A DNA stretch of 64,000 nt, from contig JBFMDX010000004.1 in the NCBI GenBank assembly GCA_040753795.1, positions 62,001 through 126,000 of the forward strand, given 5' to 3'. Under the pieces are notes generated by a model. It saw only the letters and a program-made list of their open reading frames with translations. It was not told the DNA's origin and did not search any database. Positions 24,210-33,464 of this stretch are shown piece by piece. Position 1 is the stretch's first letter. Every line of letters starts with the position of its first letter. The DNA comes from Thermodesulfobacteriota bacterium (GTDB lineage Bacteria > Desulfobacterota > Desulfobacteria > Desulfobacterales > Desulfosudaceae). The position numbers were made by a program, and so were the translations under genes.

Positions 24210-25790
24210 TTAGAAGGTCACCTTGATCTCATTGGAGACCGCGAAGGTGGCATCCCCGTTACCCGCGGCCGGAAGGAGGGCGGTACCGGCCAAAATCTCG
24301 TCCCCTTCATCCAGATAACCGACATCAGCCAGGTAGACCAGGTTGTCCATGATCTTCCAGGTAAGGCCCAGGTCGACTTCAAAGCCTAGGTCATCATCGC
24401 CGCCGCTGTAATCGTCTTCATCGGTCCAGGCCTGGCCCAGAGCGCCCCGGAGGGTCAGCTTGTCGTTCAGCGGGAAGGAGGCGCCGGCATAGAGCAGGTT
24501 CACGCCGGAGAACATGGTGGTATAGCCGTTGTTGAGGGGCTGGCCGCCGGCATCGCCGGTCAGAATCATGAGCGGCCTGAAATCATCCCCGATTCCATGA
24601 TACAGCAGGTTGCCGATGGTGATATCCCCGTCCGTTTTCAGCAGCTCACCGTAATCCTGGCCCTGGGCCGAAGCGTAACCCAGATTGAAAGCTGCTTTTT
24701 CCAAATCTGCGGACGCTTCCACCTTAAAGGTCAGGGCGTCAATGTCGCGATCATCAAAGGCAACCGGCTGCAGGTTGGCATCAAGAAAGGTAATCCCTCT
24801 GTTGGCGGCTTCGTATTCACCCATTTCATAAATGACTTCCGCTTCCAGGCCAATGACACCGAAAGAGGCTTTGACATAGGGCGCCAGGGCGTAGTTCTGC
24901 AGATTTTCATAGCTGTAGTAGATGCCGGAAATCCCGGAGGCCAGAGGCGTCGCCGGGACGGGGACGCCCGTACCGGGAGGCAGGCCGTTGGCCGCGCCGA
25001 GGGTCTGTCCCAACGGTGAGGTGGCGGGCACGCTCTGCCGCAGGTCCATGTAATAGGTTCCCGTCGGATAGCCCACCATTGGCGCCAGGGCGGAAATGTC
25101 GGTGCCGGCCGAATACAGATCAACGACTTCAATCAGGGGAAGGTTGTCCACCAGGTCGGCGACCTCATCCACATCCTGATACCGCAAGGCCATGCCGGCC
25201 TCCACTTTGTCTTTCTTAAGGACGCCCAGCACGTAGTAGGAATCGCAGTCCCCTTCATCGTCGACATCGCCCAGGGTGTTGTCCTCGACCAGTTTTTCAT
25301 AAAGCGCGCCAAAAACAAGATCTTTTTCTTTGGTCGCCGCGAAATATTCGAGGCGGTCAAAGGAATAATCCACGCCGGTGTTGCCCAGGTCGGTTCCCCA
25401 GGCGCTGCCGCCGGGAATGCGGCCGCCCTTGAACAGGCCGATGGGAGACATGATGGTCATATAAACGGCGTCCACGTCAATGTCGTCATTATCCGCATGA
25501 CCGTCGCCATCGAAAAAAAGGTCTTCATCGCCGAAAGTTTGATCGTCAAACACATCCGCGCGGGTGGTTATGGACACCTTGTCATTGGCGTTAAGGACAG
25601 CCTGCAGCCGGAAACGGTGATCCAGCCAGGAGGCGGAATCTTTTTCCCCGTCATCCTGCAAGGTGGGATTGTCGTTATAAAACCCTCTGATCCGGTACTC
25701 TCCGGAAAAGTCGACATCCACGGCCAGTGCCGGCAACGTCAGCACCAGAGCCAGGGATGCCAATACGCATACCACTAGCCATTTTTTCAT
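24210..25790 (-). CDS. Outer-membrane beta-barrel porin
   Basis: A 526-aa exported protein. The signal peptide 'MKKWLVVCVLASLALVLTLPALA' is followed by 'VDVDFSGEYRIRGFYND' and repeated amphipathic strands with aromatic residues, ending in a terminal Phe ('SNEIKVTF'), the outer-membrane insertion signal. Acidic loops such as 'DDQTFGDEDLFFDGDGHADNDDIDVD' may bind divalent ions. It resembles the porins of sulfate-reducing Deltaproteobacteria. The substrate is unknown. The start has AGGAGAGG 4-5 nt upstream. It is monocistronic with a strong terminator. Confidence 0.8.
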   Translation of the reverse strand: MKKWLVVCVLASLALVLTLPALAVDVDFSGEYRIRGFYNDNPTLQDDGEKDSASWLDHRFRLQAVLNANDKVSITTRADVFDDQTFGDEDLFFDGDGHADNDDIDVDAVYMTIMSPIGLFKGGRIPGGSAWGTDLGNTGVDYSFDRLEYFAATKEKDLVFGALYEKLVEDNTLGDVDDEGDCDSYYVLGVLKKDKVEAGMALRYQDVDEVADLVDNLPLIEVVDLYSAGTDISALAPMVGYPTGTYYMDLRQSVPATSPLGQTLGAANGLPPGTGVPVPATPLASGISGIYYSYENLQNYALAPYVKASFGVIGLEAEVIYEMGEYEAANRGITFLDANLQPVAFDDRDIDALTFKVEASADLEKAAFNLGYASAQGQDYGELLKTDGDITIGNLLYHGIGDDFRPLMILTGDAGGQPLNNGYTTMFSGVNLLYAGASFPLNDKLTLRGALGQAWTDEDDYSGGDDDLGFEVDLGLTWKIMDNLVYLADVGYLDEGDEILAGTALLPAAGNGDATFAVSNEIKVTF

Positions 25791-26145
25791 GATACCTCTC
25801 CTTTTCTTTAAATATTACAAATGAAATGCTTAAAAACACGCACATCCTGATCAGCACATCGCTGCGCTGTTTGGAAAAACTAAGAGAGCATGGGTGTCAA
25901 ACCCGTTGCCGTATGACAAGCATCCCTCCTTCCCGTTAGATTATGAACCAGGGTTGGAAATAATCCACAAGAGAGGAACCGTCATCGTTTTCCGTCCTTT
26001 AACTTCTAATGTTTTTTTTGTCAACCTTTTTTGCTAACCGTACGCTAATATTTCAGGGCAACGTTAAACACCAGGGTTAAACAATGCCTTATGACGCGAT
26101 GCCGCGATTGCGCTCCATATTCAATCCGCGACATGCGCCCATTGA
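25791..26145. other. 355-bp intergenic region between porin and enoyl-CoA hydratase genes
   Basis: No gene seen. On the minus strand TTGACA at 26019-26024 followed after 17 bp by TAAAGG is a possible weak promoter for the porin about 230 bp downstream. An AT-rich tract (25800-25840) precedes the porin ribosome site. No RNA gene or riboswitch was recognised. Confidence 0.3.
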
Positions 26146-26946
26146 CTACCTGCCGGTGAACACGGGCGGCCGCTTTTCCAGAAAAGCGGTCTGGCCTTCA
26201 GCCAGGTCCCGGCTGGCAAAAGACTCCTTGATAATGATTTCCGCCCGGGCCAGATCCTGCGGTTTGAATTCAGCCGACCGGGCCAGCATGTTCATGATCT
26301 CTTTCATCCCCTTTAAGGACAGCGGGGCATTACCGGCGATCTGACGCGCGATGTCGAACGTGATGGTACGCAGGTCGGTCGCCGGTGCCAGGCGATGAAC
26401 GAATCCGGTTGCCAGCACTTCCGCGCCCTCATAGGTCCGGGCGGTAAAAAACACCTCCCGGGTAACCGCCGATCCCAGGACATCGGCGAACTGCTTCAAT
26501 CCGTCGGGATGATAAACCAGCCCCAGCCGGGCCGGCGGCATGCCGACCTTGATCGTGTCCACGGCAATGCGGATGTCGCAGCAGATGGCGAGATTCAGCC
26601 CGGCGCCGAAGGCGTATCCGTTCATCATTGCGATGACCGGATAGGGGTAGTTGCGGACGCTGTCCAGGGCCAGGGTCAGGGGATTTTGTGTTTTCAGCAA
26701 CTCGGCCATCTCGGGCGGAACATGGGTGGGAATGGCGGAGACATCATAGCCGGAAGAAAATGCTTTATCACTGCCGCCGCTGATGACTACCGCGCGGATG
26801 TCATCCGTCTGTGACCAGCGGGAAAGTGTCAGATGAATCATCACCAGCAATTCCGGAGAAAGAGCATTGCGTTTTTCCGGCCGGTTTATGGTCAGAAGAC
26901 CGATGTGGTCTTTCACCTCTTCGAGCAGTATGGGCTTGTCCGTCAT
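26146..26946 (-). CDS. Enoyl-CoA hydratase/isomerase (crotonase) family protein
   Basis: A 266-aa crotonase. The N-terminal 'IGLLTINRPEKRNALSPELL' and 'SDKAFSSGYDVSAIP' supply the first oxyanion-hole loop. 'MNGYAFGAGLNLAICCDIRIA' supplies the second. In 'MPPARLGLVYHPDGLKQF', where hydratases carry a catalytic Glu, Ala or Arg is present, so it may be an isomerase, a hydrolase or another crotonase type rather than a hydratase. It acts on a CoA thioester of unknown nature. Start 26946 was chosen because AAGGAA lies 6 nt upstream. An in-frame ATG at 26961 is five codons earlier. Confidence 0.8.
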   Translation of the reverse strand: MTDKPILLEEVKDHIGLLTINRPEKRNALSPELLVMIHLTLSRWSQTDDIRAVVISGGSDKAFSSGYDVSAIPTHVPPEMAELLKTQNPLTLALDSVRNYPYPVIAMMNGYAFGAGLNLAICCDIRIAVDTIKVGMPPARLGLVYHPDGLKQFADVLGSAVTREVFFTARTYEGAEVLATGFVHRLAPATDLRTITFDIARQIAGNAPLSLKGMKEIMNMLARSAEFKPQDLARAEIIIKESFASRDLAEGQTAFLEKRPPVFTGR

Positions 26947-27154
26947 TGTCAGTTCCTTCATTTGTTGTTATGGTTCACCGCCAATTTTTTTGTGACAACC
27001 GTAAGGATATATGGTTATCCATAAATAACAAGCGGGAAGACATCTTTCTTGCTGTTGCTTCTTCGGTTCAAATCGGATAACTTTTTTTCGTGAAAAGCGG
27101 AACGTCCGGCCGGAACCGTATGGTCCGGACAACACCATATCAAGAGGAGCAGTC

Positions 27155-27547
27155 ATGACATTCATCAGCACGGCCGTGGATAAAGACCGCTTCGCGGAAA
27201 CGGTCGGCGTTCGCCTGCTTGAGGTGTCGGCGGGTTATGCGAAAGCGGAAATGACCATCGAAGAAAAACATCTCAACGGGCTGGACATGGCCCACGGCGG
27301 CGCCATCTTCACCGTGGCCGATCTGGCCTTTGCCGCGGCCTGCAATTCCCACGGCATTGACGCCGTGGCGGTGTCCGTCAGTGTTTCCTTTCTGAAAGCC
27401 GCCGCGGTCGGCGACCGCCTGACCGCCGAGGCCAGAGAAGTCTCCGTCAGCCGCAAACTGGGCACCTACCTGATGACGGTCGCCAACGACCGGGGCGAGA
27501 CCGTGGCCTCCATGCAGGGCGTGGCCTTCCGCAAAACGCCGAAATAG
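27155..27547 (+). CDS. PaaI-family hotdog thioesterase
   Basis: A 130-aa hotdog-fold protein. 'LNGLDMAHGGAIFTVADLAFAAACNSHG' (residues 41-68) is the PaaI signature, with the catalytic Asp in 'VADLAF' and the 'HGG' turn. It hydrolyses acyl- or aryl-CoA thioesters. It is divergent from the crotonase gene 208 bp away and preceded by GGAG about 8 nt before the ATG. The intergenic region contains a GTCCGG...CCGGAC dyad (27104-27130) whose role is unknown. Confidence 0.85.
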   Translation: MTFISTAVDKDRFAETVGVRLLEVSAGYAKAEMTIEEKHLNGLDMAHGGAIFTVADLAFAAACNSHGIDAVAVSVSVSFLKAAAVGDRLTAEAREVSVSRKLGTYLMTVANDRGETVASMQGVAFRKTPK

Positions 27548-27583
27548 GTAACCACGGGGAGATGATGGAACAGGCTTGCCCGC

Positions 27584-27994
27584 TTATACAAACCAGTTTT
27601 CCAGGGACAACTTCTTAAACAGCTTGAAGTCGTTCAGATTGCGGGTGACAAGGGTCAGGTTGTTGATCATGGCAATGGCCGCAATCTGACCGTCAACAAA
27701 GGAGGGCGTTTTCCCCGTTGCGGACAACCGGGCTCTTTCGGCGGCATGCAAAGCCGCCACGGTTGCATCATAAGGGAGGATCCCCATCGTCTGCCGAATG
27801 ACGGTTTCAAGAAAGATCTCAAGCTGTTTCTTTCTGGATGAGGCCGGAAGCCGTTGACAGCCGAAGTTGAGTTCATGCCAGACCGGAGCAGCTGTGAAGA
27901 GTTTGTCCTGATGCAACTCAAGCTTATTCATCACGCCCGCGTTCGGCGTTTTTTTAACCATTTCCGAAATAATATTCGTATCCAGCAGAAACAT
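27584..27994 (-). CDS. VapC-type PIN-domain toxin
   Basis: A 136-aa PIN-domain ribonuclease. The acidic metal-binding residues are visible as Asp5 ('LLDTN'), Glu41 ('WHELNFG'), Asp101 ('SFVDGQIAAIA') and Asp122 ('TRNLNDF'). Family toxins cut tRNA or rRNA. The start overlaps the antitoxin stop by one base (TAATG), giving tight coupling. It converges with the thioesterase gene 36 bp away. Confidence 0.9.
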   Translation of the reverse strand: MFLLDTNIISEMVKKTPNAGVMNKLELHQDKLFTAAPVWHELNFGCQRLPASSRKKQLEIFLETVIRQTMGILPYDATVAALHAAERARLSATGKTPSFVDGQIAAIAMINNLTLVTRNLNDFKLFKKLSLENWFV

Positions 27995-28272
27995 TATTTG
28001 AATACCACTCTTCTACCCGCTGCCTTGTCCCGCAGGTTGTCAGGAAACTCATCTGTGGAAAAGTTACGGCGTTTTACTGTTTCTCGAAAAGCACAAAGGG
28101 CTTGCCAGAAAGAAGACCCCTGTTTTTTTGTTTTATTGTATTCATTGATCGATACCAGCACGGCAACCGGTTTGCCATGTCTTGTCAATTGAGCGGTTGC
28201 GCCAATTTCCACACGATGAATAATGGCAGGCAGTCGATTCTTTGCTTCTGAAATCGTATAGGTTTTTTTCAT
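27994..28272 (-). CDS. Phd/YefM-type antitoxin
   Basis: A 92-aa antitoxin. The N-terminal Phd fold 'YTISEAKNRLPAIIHRVEIGATAQLTRHGKPVAVLVS' is followed by a C-terminal toxin-binding tail with 'FSTDEFPDNLRD'. It should bind the operon promoter and neutralise VapC. It is the first gene of the pair, read from an upstream region at 28273-28330 that is AT-rich but shows no clear consensus promoter. Confidence 0.9.
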   Translation of the reverse strand: MKKTYTISEAKNRLPAIIHRVEIGATAQLTRHGKPVAVLVSINEYNKTKKQGSSFWQALCAFRETVKRRNFSTDEFPDNLRDKAAGRRVVFK

Positions 28273-28370
28273 GGTCGCACCTCTATGCTGTCTCTAAACA
28301 TTCACAATACCAGATTTGAAATGTAGCCTTTTTTCTGGCTATAATCAATAATTTCTTTTTAAAGATGCCC

Positions 28371-30311
28371 TCAACCCGGCCTTGTCGCGTCAAGCACAAC
28401 CCGCCGCTGCTCTTCCGTCAGCCCCAGGACAGTCATGATCAAACCGTCAATGGCATCGCCGACGTCTTCACCGGCCATGGCCCGGTCCACCAGATCCGCC
28501 AGCCGCTTCAATTGAGTCGCGCCCAGAAGGGGAAGGGGAAGGGTCTCCAGATCGCCCCGCAGGATCTTGTGCGTATGGAATTTTTTTAAGAACACGAATC
28601 CGCATACCCGTGAATTCAACACCCCCAGAACGGCCTTTACCGGATAACCGACCAGTTTCGGAATAAGAATATTGGCGCTGTTGAGGGTAAGGGCACCGCT
28701 GTTGTCACAGGCAAAAATCAGCCGCCTTGAAATGAACCGGTAAACCAGTTTTTCTTTTGCCCGGTATTTTTGCTCCGGCGCGGTCTGCTGGAACCGCTCC
28801 GGTGTAAAACGAAGATAGGCACCGGGTTTTTTCAGGCGATAGGGCTCGATGTCCTTGCCCCGATATACGGGCTCCATGCCTTGACGGCATTTATCCGTCA
28901 CGTATTTGCGGTTGTCGCCGGTGACAATGCCCAGGCCCCAGTCGGCCGCGCCGTTGAGCGTTACATGAGGAAAGTCGTATATTTTTTTTATCACGGCCGC
29001 CTCGGTTTCGGTCAGGCGGGCGTCAATCGTACGGTGTCCGTTTTTCAAAAACCGGGCTTGAGGCACGGCATGAACCCGCCCATTCTCGATGATCACGCGC
29101 GTCCGCGCCGTTTTCGCGGGGAGGTGTTTGCCGGCGTCAAGCCGGATCACCGGCGAAAGCACTCCCGAAAAGCGCCTTCCCAGAAATGTCACGCTGGTCA
29201 GGGAGGCGTGAGAGAGCAGGTGCTCCCGGATGTCATGGTGAGCCCGGATGTTCAGAAACGATTCCGGAAGAATGAAGGAGAGCCGGCCGTCTCTCTCCAG
29301 CGCCTCCAGGGCGGCGGCCAGAAAAAAGGAAAAAGACTCGCCGGAAGCGATAAAGGGATAAGCCTGCCTCAATTTTTTCCGCCGGGCCGGGGTGAAAACC
29401 GCCCCCCAGGGCGGATTGGTGGCGATCATTTCGAAACGCTGACCGCGGCAGGACGCCGCTTTTGGATCCAGAAAATCGGCGACAAAAATATGGGGCGAGA
29501 ATTCCTGGTCGGCAAAGGCCAGCAGCAGGTTGATGCGGGCCAGGCGGACGGCGATAGGATCCAGGTCTAAGCCGTACAGGTCTTCCGGCCGATAGCCGCG
29601 CCCGGCGGCGTGGACCAGGAACTGACCAGTGCCGCAGCAGGGGTCCAGAAACCGGCCCCCGGAACAAGGGCCGTCAAAAACACCATCCAGCAGTTCCACC
29701 GGCGTGTAGTAAAGACCCTGGCCGGACCGGCGGCCTTCAAACAGCAGGGATTGATAAATAAAGCCAAGAAGGTCCGCGTGCCCGACCCGGTCCAAAGAAC
29801 GGAATATGTCGGCGTACCCGGCACCCCGGCCGGTCGGCCGGCTTTTTAACTCCCGGAGCCAGTCCGTCATTTCCCGCTTAAGCGACAACCGACGCCAGTG
29901 CGTAAAGGCCCGGACGGAAAAAACATCGGCCCCGTTCCGTACCCGGACTTCGTTCTTTATCTCCAGCAGCCGGGCCGCCAGCACGAACAGGGTTTTTTCC
30001 AGATCAAGGCCCGCGCCGGCAAAGCGCCGGCAAAGCGCCTCTGCCATTCCAACCAGATCGGCGCTGCCGGCGTATTCGGAAGGCGTAATCGTTCGGCGCA
30101 GCCGGAGCTTGTTGGCCCGTTGGTTCAGCCGGTCGATGGATCCGGCGGCCAGTTGCTTTTTGAGGCGGATGACGTCGCTGTGCAAATACGCCTTGCGGGT
30201 GCCCGGCACACACGTCAGATATCCGTGCCGGACCCAGTTGCGCACCGTGGCCTCCGAGATATTCAGCAGCCGGGCCGCTTCCCCGGCCATGATGACGCGC
30301 CGTTCCGCCAT
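28371..30311 (-). CDS. Orphan N6-adenine DNA methyltransferase with MerR/excisionase-like HTH
   Basis: A 646-aa protein. Residues 8-50 are a MerR/excisionase-type helix-turn-helix ('GEAARLLNISEATVRNWVRHG'). The methyltransferase core has 'LYYTPVELLDG' (200-210), motif I 'FLDPCCGTGQFL' (221-232) and motif IV 'NPPW' (299-302). The C-terminal part looks like a TaqI/Eco57I-type target-recognition domain ('MEPVYRGKDIEPY', 'NSANILIPKL', 'ALTLNSAN'). No nuclease motif was found, so it may be a solitary modification or regulatory enzyme. Its ATG shares the A of the trpA stop (TGATG), so it is translated as the last gene of the trp operon. Confidence 0.8.
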   Translation of the reverse strand: MAERRVIMAGEAARLLNISEATVRNWVRHGYLTCVPGTRKAYLHSDVIRLKKQLAAGSIDRLNQRANKLRLRRTITPSEYAGSADLVGMAEALCRRFAGAGLDLEKTLFVLAARLLEIKNEVRVRNGADVFSVRAFTHWRRLSLKREMTDWLRELKSRPTGRGAGYADIFRSLDRVGHADLLGFIYQSLLFEGRRSGQGLYYTPVELLDGVFDGPCSGGRFLDPCCGTGQFLVHAAGRGYRPEDLYGLDLDPIAVRLARINLLLAFADQEFSPHIFVADFLDPKAASCRGQRFEMIATNPPWGAVFTPARRKKLRQAYPFIASGESFSFFLAAALEALERDGRLSFILPESFLNIRAHHDIREHLLSHASLTSVTFLGRRFSGVLSPVIRLDAGKHLPAKTARTRVIIENGRVHAVPQARFLKNGHRTIDARLTETEAAVIKKIYDFPHVTLNGAADWGLGIVTGDNRKYVTDKCRQGMEPVYRGKDIEPYRLKKPGAYLRFTPERFQQTAPEQKYRAKEKLVYRFISRRLIFACDNSGALTLNSANILIPKLVGYPVKAVLGVLNSRVCGFVFLKKFHTHKILRGDLETLPLPLLGATQLKRLADLVDRAMAGEDVGDAIDGLIMTVLGLTEEQRRVVLDATRPG

Positions 30312-31108
30312 CAGACCCTGGTGGCCGCTTTGTACTGTCGGACCCGTTCGGCCACAAGCTCCGGCAGGCCAGGGTTGTCCAGATTTTCCTCGATCAAACG
30401 CTCAAAAGCGCTGCCGATGACCACGCCGTCGGCCGCCTTTGATACCCGGGCCACATCGTCGGCGGTGGAGATGCCGAAGCCCACGCACACGGGCAGGGTC
30501 GTGGTTTTTCTGACCCGTAAGCAGAGATCGGCGATGGGATCGGTCTGCAGGCCGGCGGAGCCGGTAACACCGGTCATGGAGACCAGGTAGACAAATCCGC
30601 TGGCCGCGGTGGTGATGACGGCCACCCGCTCCGGCGGGGTGGTGGGCGCCACCAGCCGGATCAGGGAAAAACCCTTGCCGGTCCAGCAGGCGGTCAGTTC
30701 GTCGGACTCTTCCGGCGGCAGGTCCACCACCAGCACCCCGTCAGCGCCGGCGTCAACGGCGGCCCGGTAAAAAGATTCAACGCCGTAGGAAAAAATCGGG
30801 TTGTAATAAGAAAAGATGATGACGGGCACCTCGGTCTCTTTTCTCAAGTCGGCCGTCATGTCCAGCACGGTGGACAGGGTCGTCCCCTTTTTCAGGGCTC
30901 TTTCCGAGGAGCGCTGAATGACCGGCCCGTCGGCCGTGGGGTCGGAAAAGGGCACGCCCAGTTCCAGAATATCCAGGCCGGAGCGGCACATGGCGGATAT
31001 GATCTGTTTCGATACGGCCGGATTCGGATCCCCGGCGGTCACAAAGCCCACCAGCGCCTTTTCCTTTTGCGCGGCCAGCCGTTGAAAGGTTTCGTTGATG
31101 CGGTCCAT
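30311..31108 (-). CDS. trpA: Tryptophan synthase alpha subunit
   Basis: A 265-aa enzyme that cleaves indole-3-glycerol phosphate to indole and glyceraldehyde 3-phosphate. 'LELGVPFSDPTADGPVIQ' carries the catalytic Glu and Asp, and 'GVLVVDLPPEE' and 'GFVYLVSMTGVTG' are conserved. Start 31108 is preceded by GGGAG 8 nt upstream. The frame stays open 32 codons further to 31204, but that part is a REP-like element, not protein. It follows trpB by 92 nt and overlaps the DNA methyltransferase start by one base. Confidence 0.95.
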   Translation of the reverse strand: MDRINETFQRLAAQKEKALVGFVTAGDPNPAVSKQIISAMCRSGLDILELGVPFSDPTADGPVIQRSSERALKKGTTLSTVLDMTADLRKETEVPVIIFSYYNPIFSYGVESFYRAAVDAGADGVLVVDLPPEESDELTACWTGKGFSLIRLVAPTTPPERVAVITTAASGFVYLVSMTGVTGSAGLQTDPIADLCLRVRKTTTLPVCVGFGISTADDVARVSKAADGVVIGSAFERLIEENLDNPGLPELVAERVRQYKAATRV

Positions 31109-31147
31109 ATATGCGTCTCCCGTTGCTCGGTCCCTTTTTTGTTCGTC

Positions 31148-31170
31148 ATCACCCGGCTTGTCCGGGTGAT
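31148..31170. repeat. REP-like hairpin between trpB and trpA
   Basis: ATCACCCGG (31148-31156) and CCGGGTGAT (31162-31170) form a 9-bp stem with loop CTTGT. A variant of the same element lies at 33402-33420 with the same flanks (TTCGTCA before, CCAG after). Such REP-like units may stabilise mRNA or bind protein. Confidence 0.7.
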
Positions 31171-31200
31171 CCAGTTTATAAAAGCCCTGTTTCCGCCGGC

Positions 31201-32415
31201 TCATCCGCCGTGGGCTTCGATTATGCCTAAGTCCTTATCCCCCCGTCCGGACAGGTTAACCACGATGATGCTGTCCGCCGGCATTTGCGGAGCCATGCGG
31301 ATGGCGCCGGCCACGGCGTGGGCGCTCTCCAGTGCCGGAATAATGCCTTCCAGGGTGCACAGCCGGTGAAAGGCGGCCAGGGCTTCATCGTCGGTGGCGG
31401 TGAGGTAGCGCACCCGTTTCAGATCCTTGAGCAGGGAATGTTCCGGCCCCACGCCGGGATAATCCAGCCCCGCGGAAATGGAATGAACCGGCGCGATCTG
31501 GCCGTGCTCATCCTGCAGCACATAAGACTTGGAGCCGTGCAGGACGCCGGGGGTGCCGCGGTTGAGGGTGGCGGCATGGGCGGTAGTGTCCAGACCGTGG
31601 CCGCCGGCTTCCACGCCGATGATTTCCACCGGATCGTTTAAAAACGGATAAAACAGGCCCATGGCGTTGCTGCCGCCGCCCACACAGGCGATCAGCATAT
31701 CCGGCAGCCGCCCCTCCAGTGCCATCATCTGGTCGCGGGTCTCCTCGCCGATGATTTTCTGAAAATCCCTGACCATGGCCGGGTAGGGGTGGGGGCCGGC
31801 CACGGAGCCGATGACGTAAAAGGTGTCCCGCACGGTGGAGACCCAGTGGCGCATGGCCTCGTTCATGGCGTCCTTGAGGGTGCCGGTGCCGGACTTGACC
31901 GGCGTGACGGTGGCGCCCAGAAGCTTCATGCGCTTGACGTTGGGCGCCTGGCGCTCGATGTCCTCCACGCCCATGAAGACCTGACAGGCCATGCCCAGCA
32001 GGGCGGCGGCCGTGGCCGTGGCCACGCCGTGCTGACCGGCGCCGGTTTCGGCGATGACCCGTTTTTTGCCCATCCATTTAGCCAGCAGGGCCTGGCCGAT
32101 GGTGTTGTTGATTTTGTGGGCGCCGGTATGGGCCAGGTCTTCGCGCTTGAGATAAACGCGGCCGCCTTTTAAAAATTCCGTCAGGCGTTCGGCAAAATAA
32201 AGCGGGGTAGGCCGGCCCACGTAATCGGCCAGCAGGTGCTTGAGTTCCTGCTGAAAGACCTGATCGGGCATGATTTTCCGGCGCTTTTCATCCAGCTCCA
32301 GCACGGCCGGCATCAGGGTTTCGGCGATGTACATGCCGCCGTAAGCGCCGAAATGGCCGCGCTCGTCCGGATAAATCCCCACCGCCGGTATGACCTTATC
32401 AGATGGCGTTGTCAT
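31201..32415 (-). CDS. trpB: Tryptophan synthase beta subunit
   Basis: A 404-aa PLP enzyme that condenses indole with serine. The PLP-binding Lys is in '[17 protein letters not shown]', with '[19 protein letters not shown]' and the phosphate loop '[12 protein letters not shown]'. It is of normal length for the TrpB1 type. Its start overlaps the 3' end of trpF by 17 nt, and trpA follows after a REP-like hairpin. Confidence 0.97.
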   Translation of the reverse strand: MTTPSDKVIPAVGIYPDERGHFGAYGGMYIAETLMPAVLELDEKRRKIMPDQVFQQELKHLLADYVGRPTPLYFAERLTEFLKGGRVYLKREDLAHTGAHKINNTIGQALLAKWMGKKRVIAETGAGQHGVATATAAALLGMACQVFMGVEDIERQAPNVKRMKLLGATVTPVKSGTGTLKDAMNEAMRHWVSTVRDTFYVIGSVAGPHPYPAMVRDFQKIIGEETRDQMMALEGRLPDMLIACVGGGSNAMGLFYPFLNDPVEIIGVEAGGHGLDTTAHAATLNRGTPGVLHGSKSYVLQDEHGQIAPVHSISAGLDYPGVGPEHSLLKDLKRVRYLTATDDEALAAFHRLCTLEGIIPALESAHAVAGAIRMAPQMPADSIIVVNLSGRGDKDLGIIEAHGG

Positions 32416-33103
32416 TAAAGATCCTCCTTATGGTCCGGCCGGCCGGATAAGCGTCGCTGCTTTGGCGGACGGACGTGATGAATGTTTCCACTTTTTTCAG
32501 GTCTTTTGTGCCGGGCGCGGCTTCCACTCCGGAGCTGACGTCCACGGCATCGGGCAGGGCCGCCTTTATGGCCGCGGCGATGTTTTCCGGGCTCAGCCCG
32601 CCGGCCAGAATCAAAGGCGATTTGGCCTCCAGGTCTCTTGCCTGGCGCCAGTCCCAGGTCTCGGCATTGCCGCCGGGAAGCTTGCCCTGGCCGCACTCCA
32701 CCAGAAGGCCGTCGGCATTGTACCGGGCCGCGTCCTTGATAAACGGCGCCCGTTCGGCGAACAGGGCCTTGATCACCAGCACGCCGCTGTTCATGAGCAG
32801 GGTGACGTCATCCCGGGATTCCGTCCCGTGCAGTTGCGCGCCGGTCAGCCCGCAGGCATCCACGATTTCCATGACCGCCTCGGGTTTTTCATTGACGAAC
32901 ACCCCGATGACCTCCGCCCGGTCCCCGACGGCCGCGCAGATCTCCCTGGCCTGGTTCCGGCTGACATGGCGCGGGCTTTTGGCGAAAAACACGCAGCCGA
33001 CGGCATCCGCCCCCAGCCGCACGCACGCCTCCGCCTCTTCGGCCGAAGTCAGCCCGCAGATTTTTATCTGGGGGGTATGCAGATCCTGTTGTGTTTGATT
33101 CAT
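32399..33103 (-). CDS. trpF: Phosphoribosylanthranilate isomerase
   Basis: A 234-aa TIM-barrel enzyme of tryptophan synthesis. '[28 protein letters not shown]' carries the catalytic Cys, and '[20 protein letters not shown]' and '[10 protein letters not shown]' supply the substrate phosphate loops. The C-terminus (about 20 residues) extends past the usual end and overlaps trpB. There is no strong ribosome site. A 173-bp hairpin lies 32 bp upstream, separating trpF-B-A from trpE-G-D-C. Confidence 0.93.
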   Translation of the reverse strand: MNQTQQDLHTPQIKICGLTSAEEAEACVRLGADAVGCVFFAKSPRHVSRNQAREICAAVGDRAEVIGVFVNEKPEAVMEIVDACGLTGAQLHGTESRDDVTLLMNSGVLVIKALFAERAPFIKDAARYNADGLLVECGQGKLPGGNAETWDWRQARDLEAKSPLILAGGLSPENIAAAIKAALPDAVDVSSGVEAAPGTKDLKKVETFITSVRQSSDAYPAGRTIRRIFNDNAI

Positions 33104-33134
33104 TTGGTTTCTCTTGGTCCTCTTGTCCGGAGCT

Positions 33135-33307
33135 GTAAAAACCCGCTTTGTTCGCTCACCCGATCATTTTGGGCGGGTTCAGCGCCCTTCGCTAAATTTC
33201 TCGAACTCGGGCTGCTCCCTCAAACAGCGAGAAATTTTTAACGCGAAGGACCTTGAACCCTTTTTCCCCAAAATGATCAACGTTCGCTCACAAAGGACTT
33301 TTTACGC
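33135..33307. repeat. Long imperfect hairpin 1 upstream of trpF
   Basis: A nested foldback of about 173 bp. Paired segments from outside in are GTAAAAA/TTTTTAC, GATCATTTTGGG (33162-33173)/CCCAAAATGATC (33267-33278), GGGTTCA/TTGAACCC, CCTTCGC (33186-33192)/GCGAAGG (33243-33249), and AAATTTCTCG/CGAGAAATTT around a 24-nt loop. The core (33186-33249) recurs inverted at 33532-33590. The surrounding 33104-33836 region is 733 bp without a gene. It holds this hairpin, a REP-like unit and hairpin 2. In 33644-33836 I see nothing further apart from a short GTCGCA/TGCGAC dyad. Confidence 0.85.
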
Positions 33308-33401
33308 GCCCGGCCTGGCATATAACTCCTTGGCATAAAGATCATTAAGAACATTTTCCCCATGCCCCGCGCTTGTTTCCCGGCCTTTCTTTGTTCGTCA
33401 C

Positions 33402-33420
33402 CACCCGGCCTGACCGGGTG
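33402..33420. repeat. REP-like hairpin, second copy
   Basis: CACCCGG (33402-33408) and CCGGGTG (33414-33420) with loop CCTGA, flanked by TTCGTCA and ATCCAG as at 31148-31170. It lies between the two long hairpins. Confidence 0.65.
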
Positions 33421-33464
33421 ATCCAGAGTCAAAATGACCTTATTCCTTTTTCATAAATTTTCCC

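Noticed and set aside
31109-31204. 32-codon N-terminal extension of TrpA
   Set aside because: The extension translates a REP-like hairpin that also occurs in non-coding DNA at 33402. TrpA homologues start at the ATG at 31108, which has a ribosome site.
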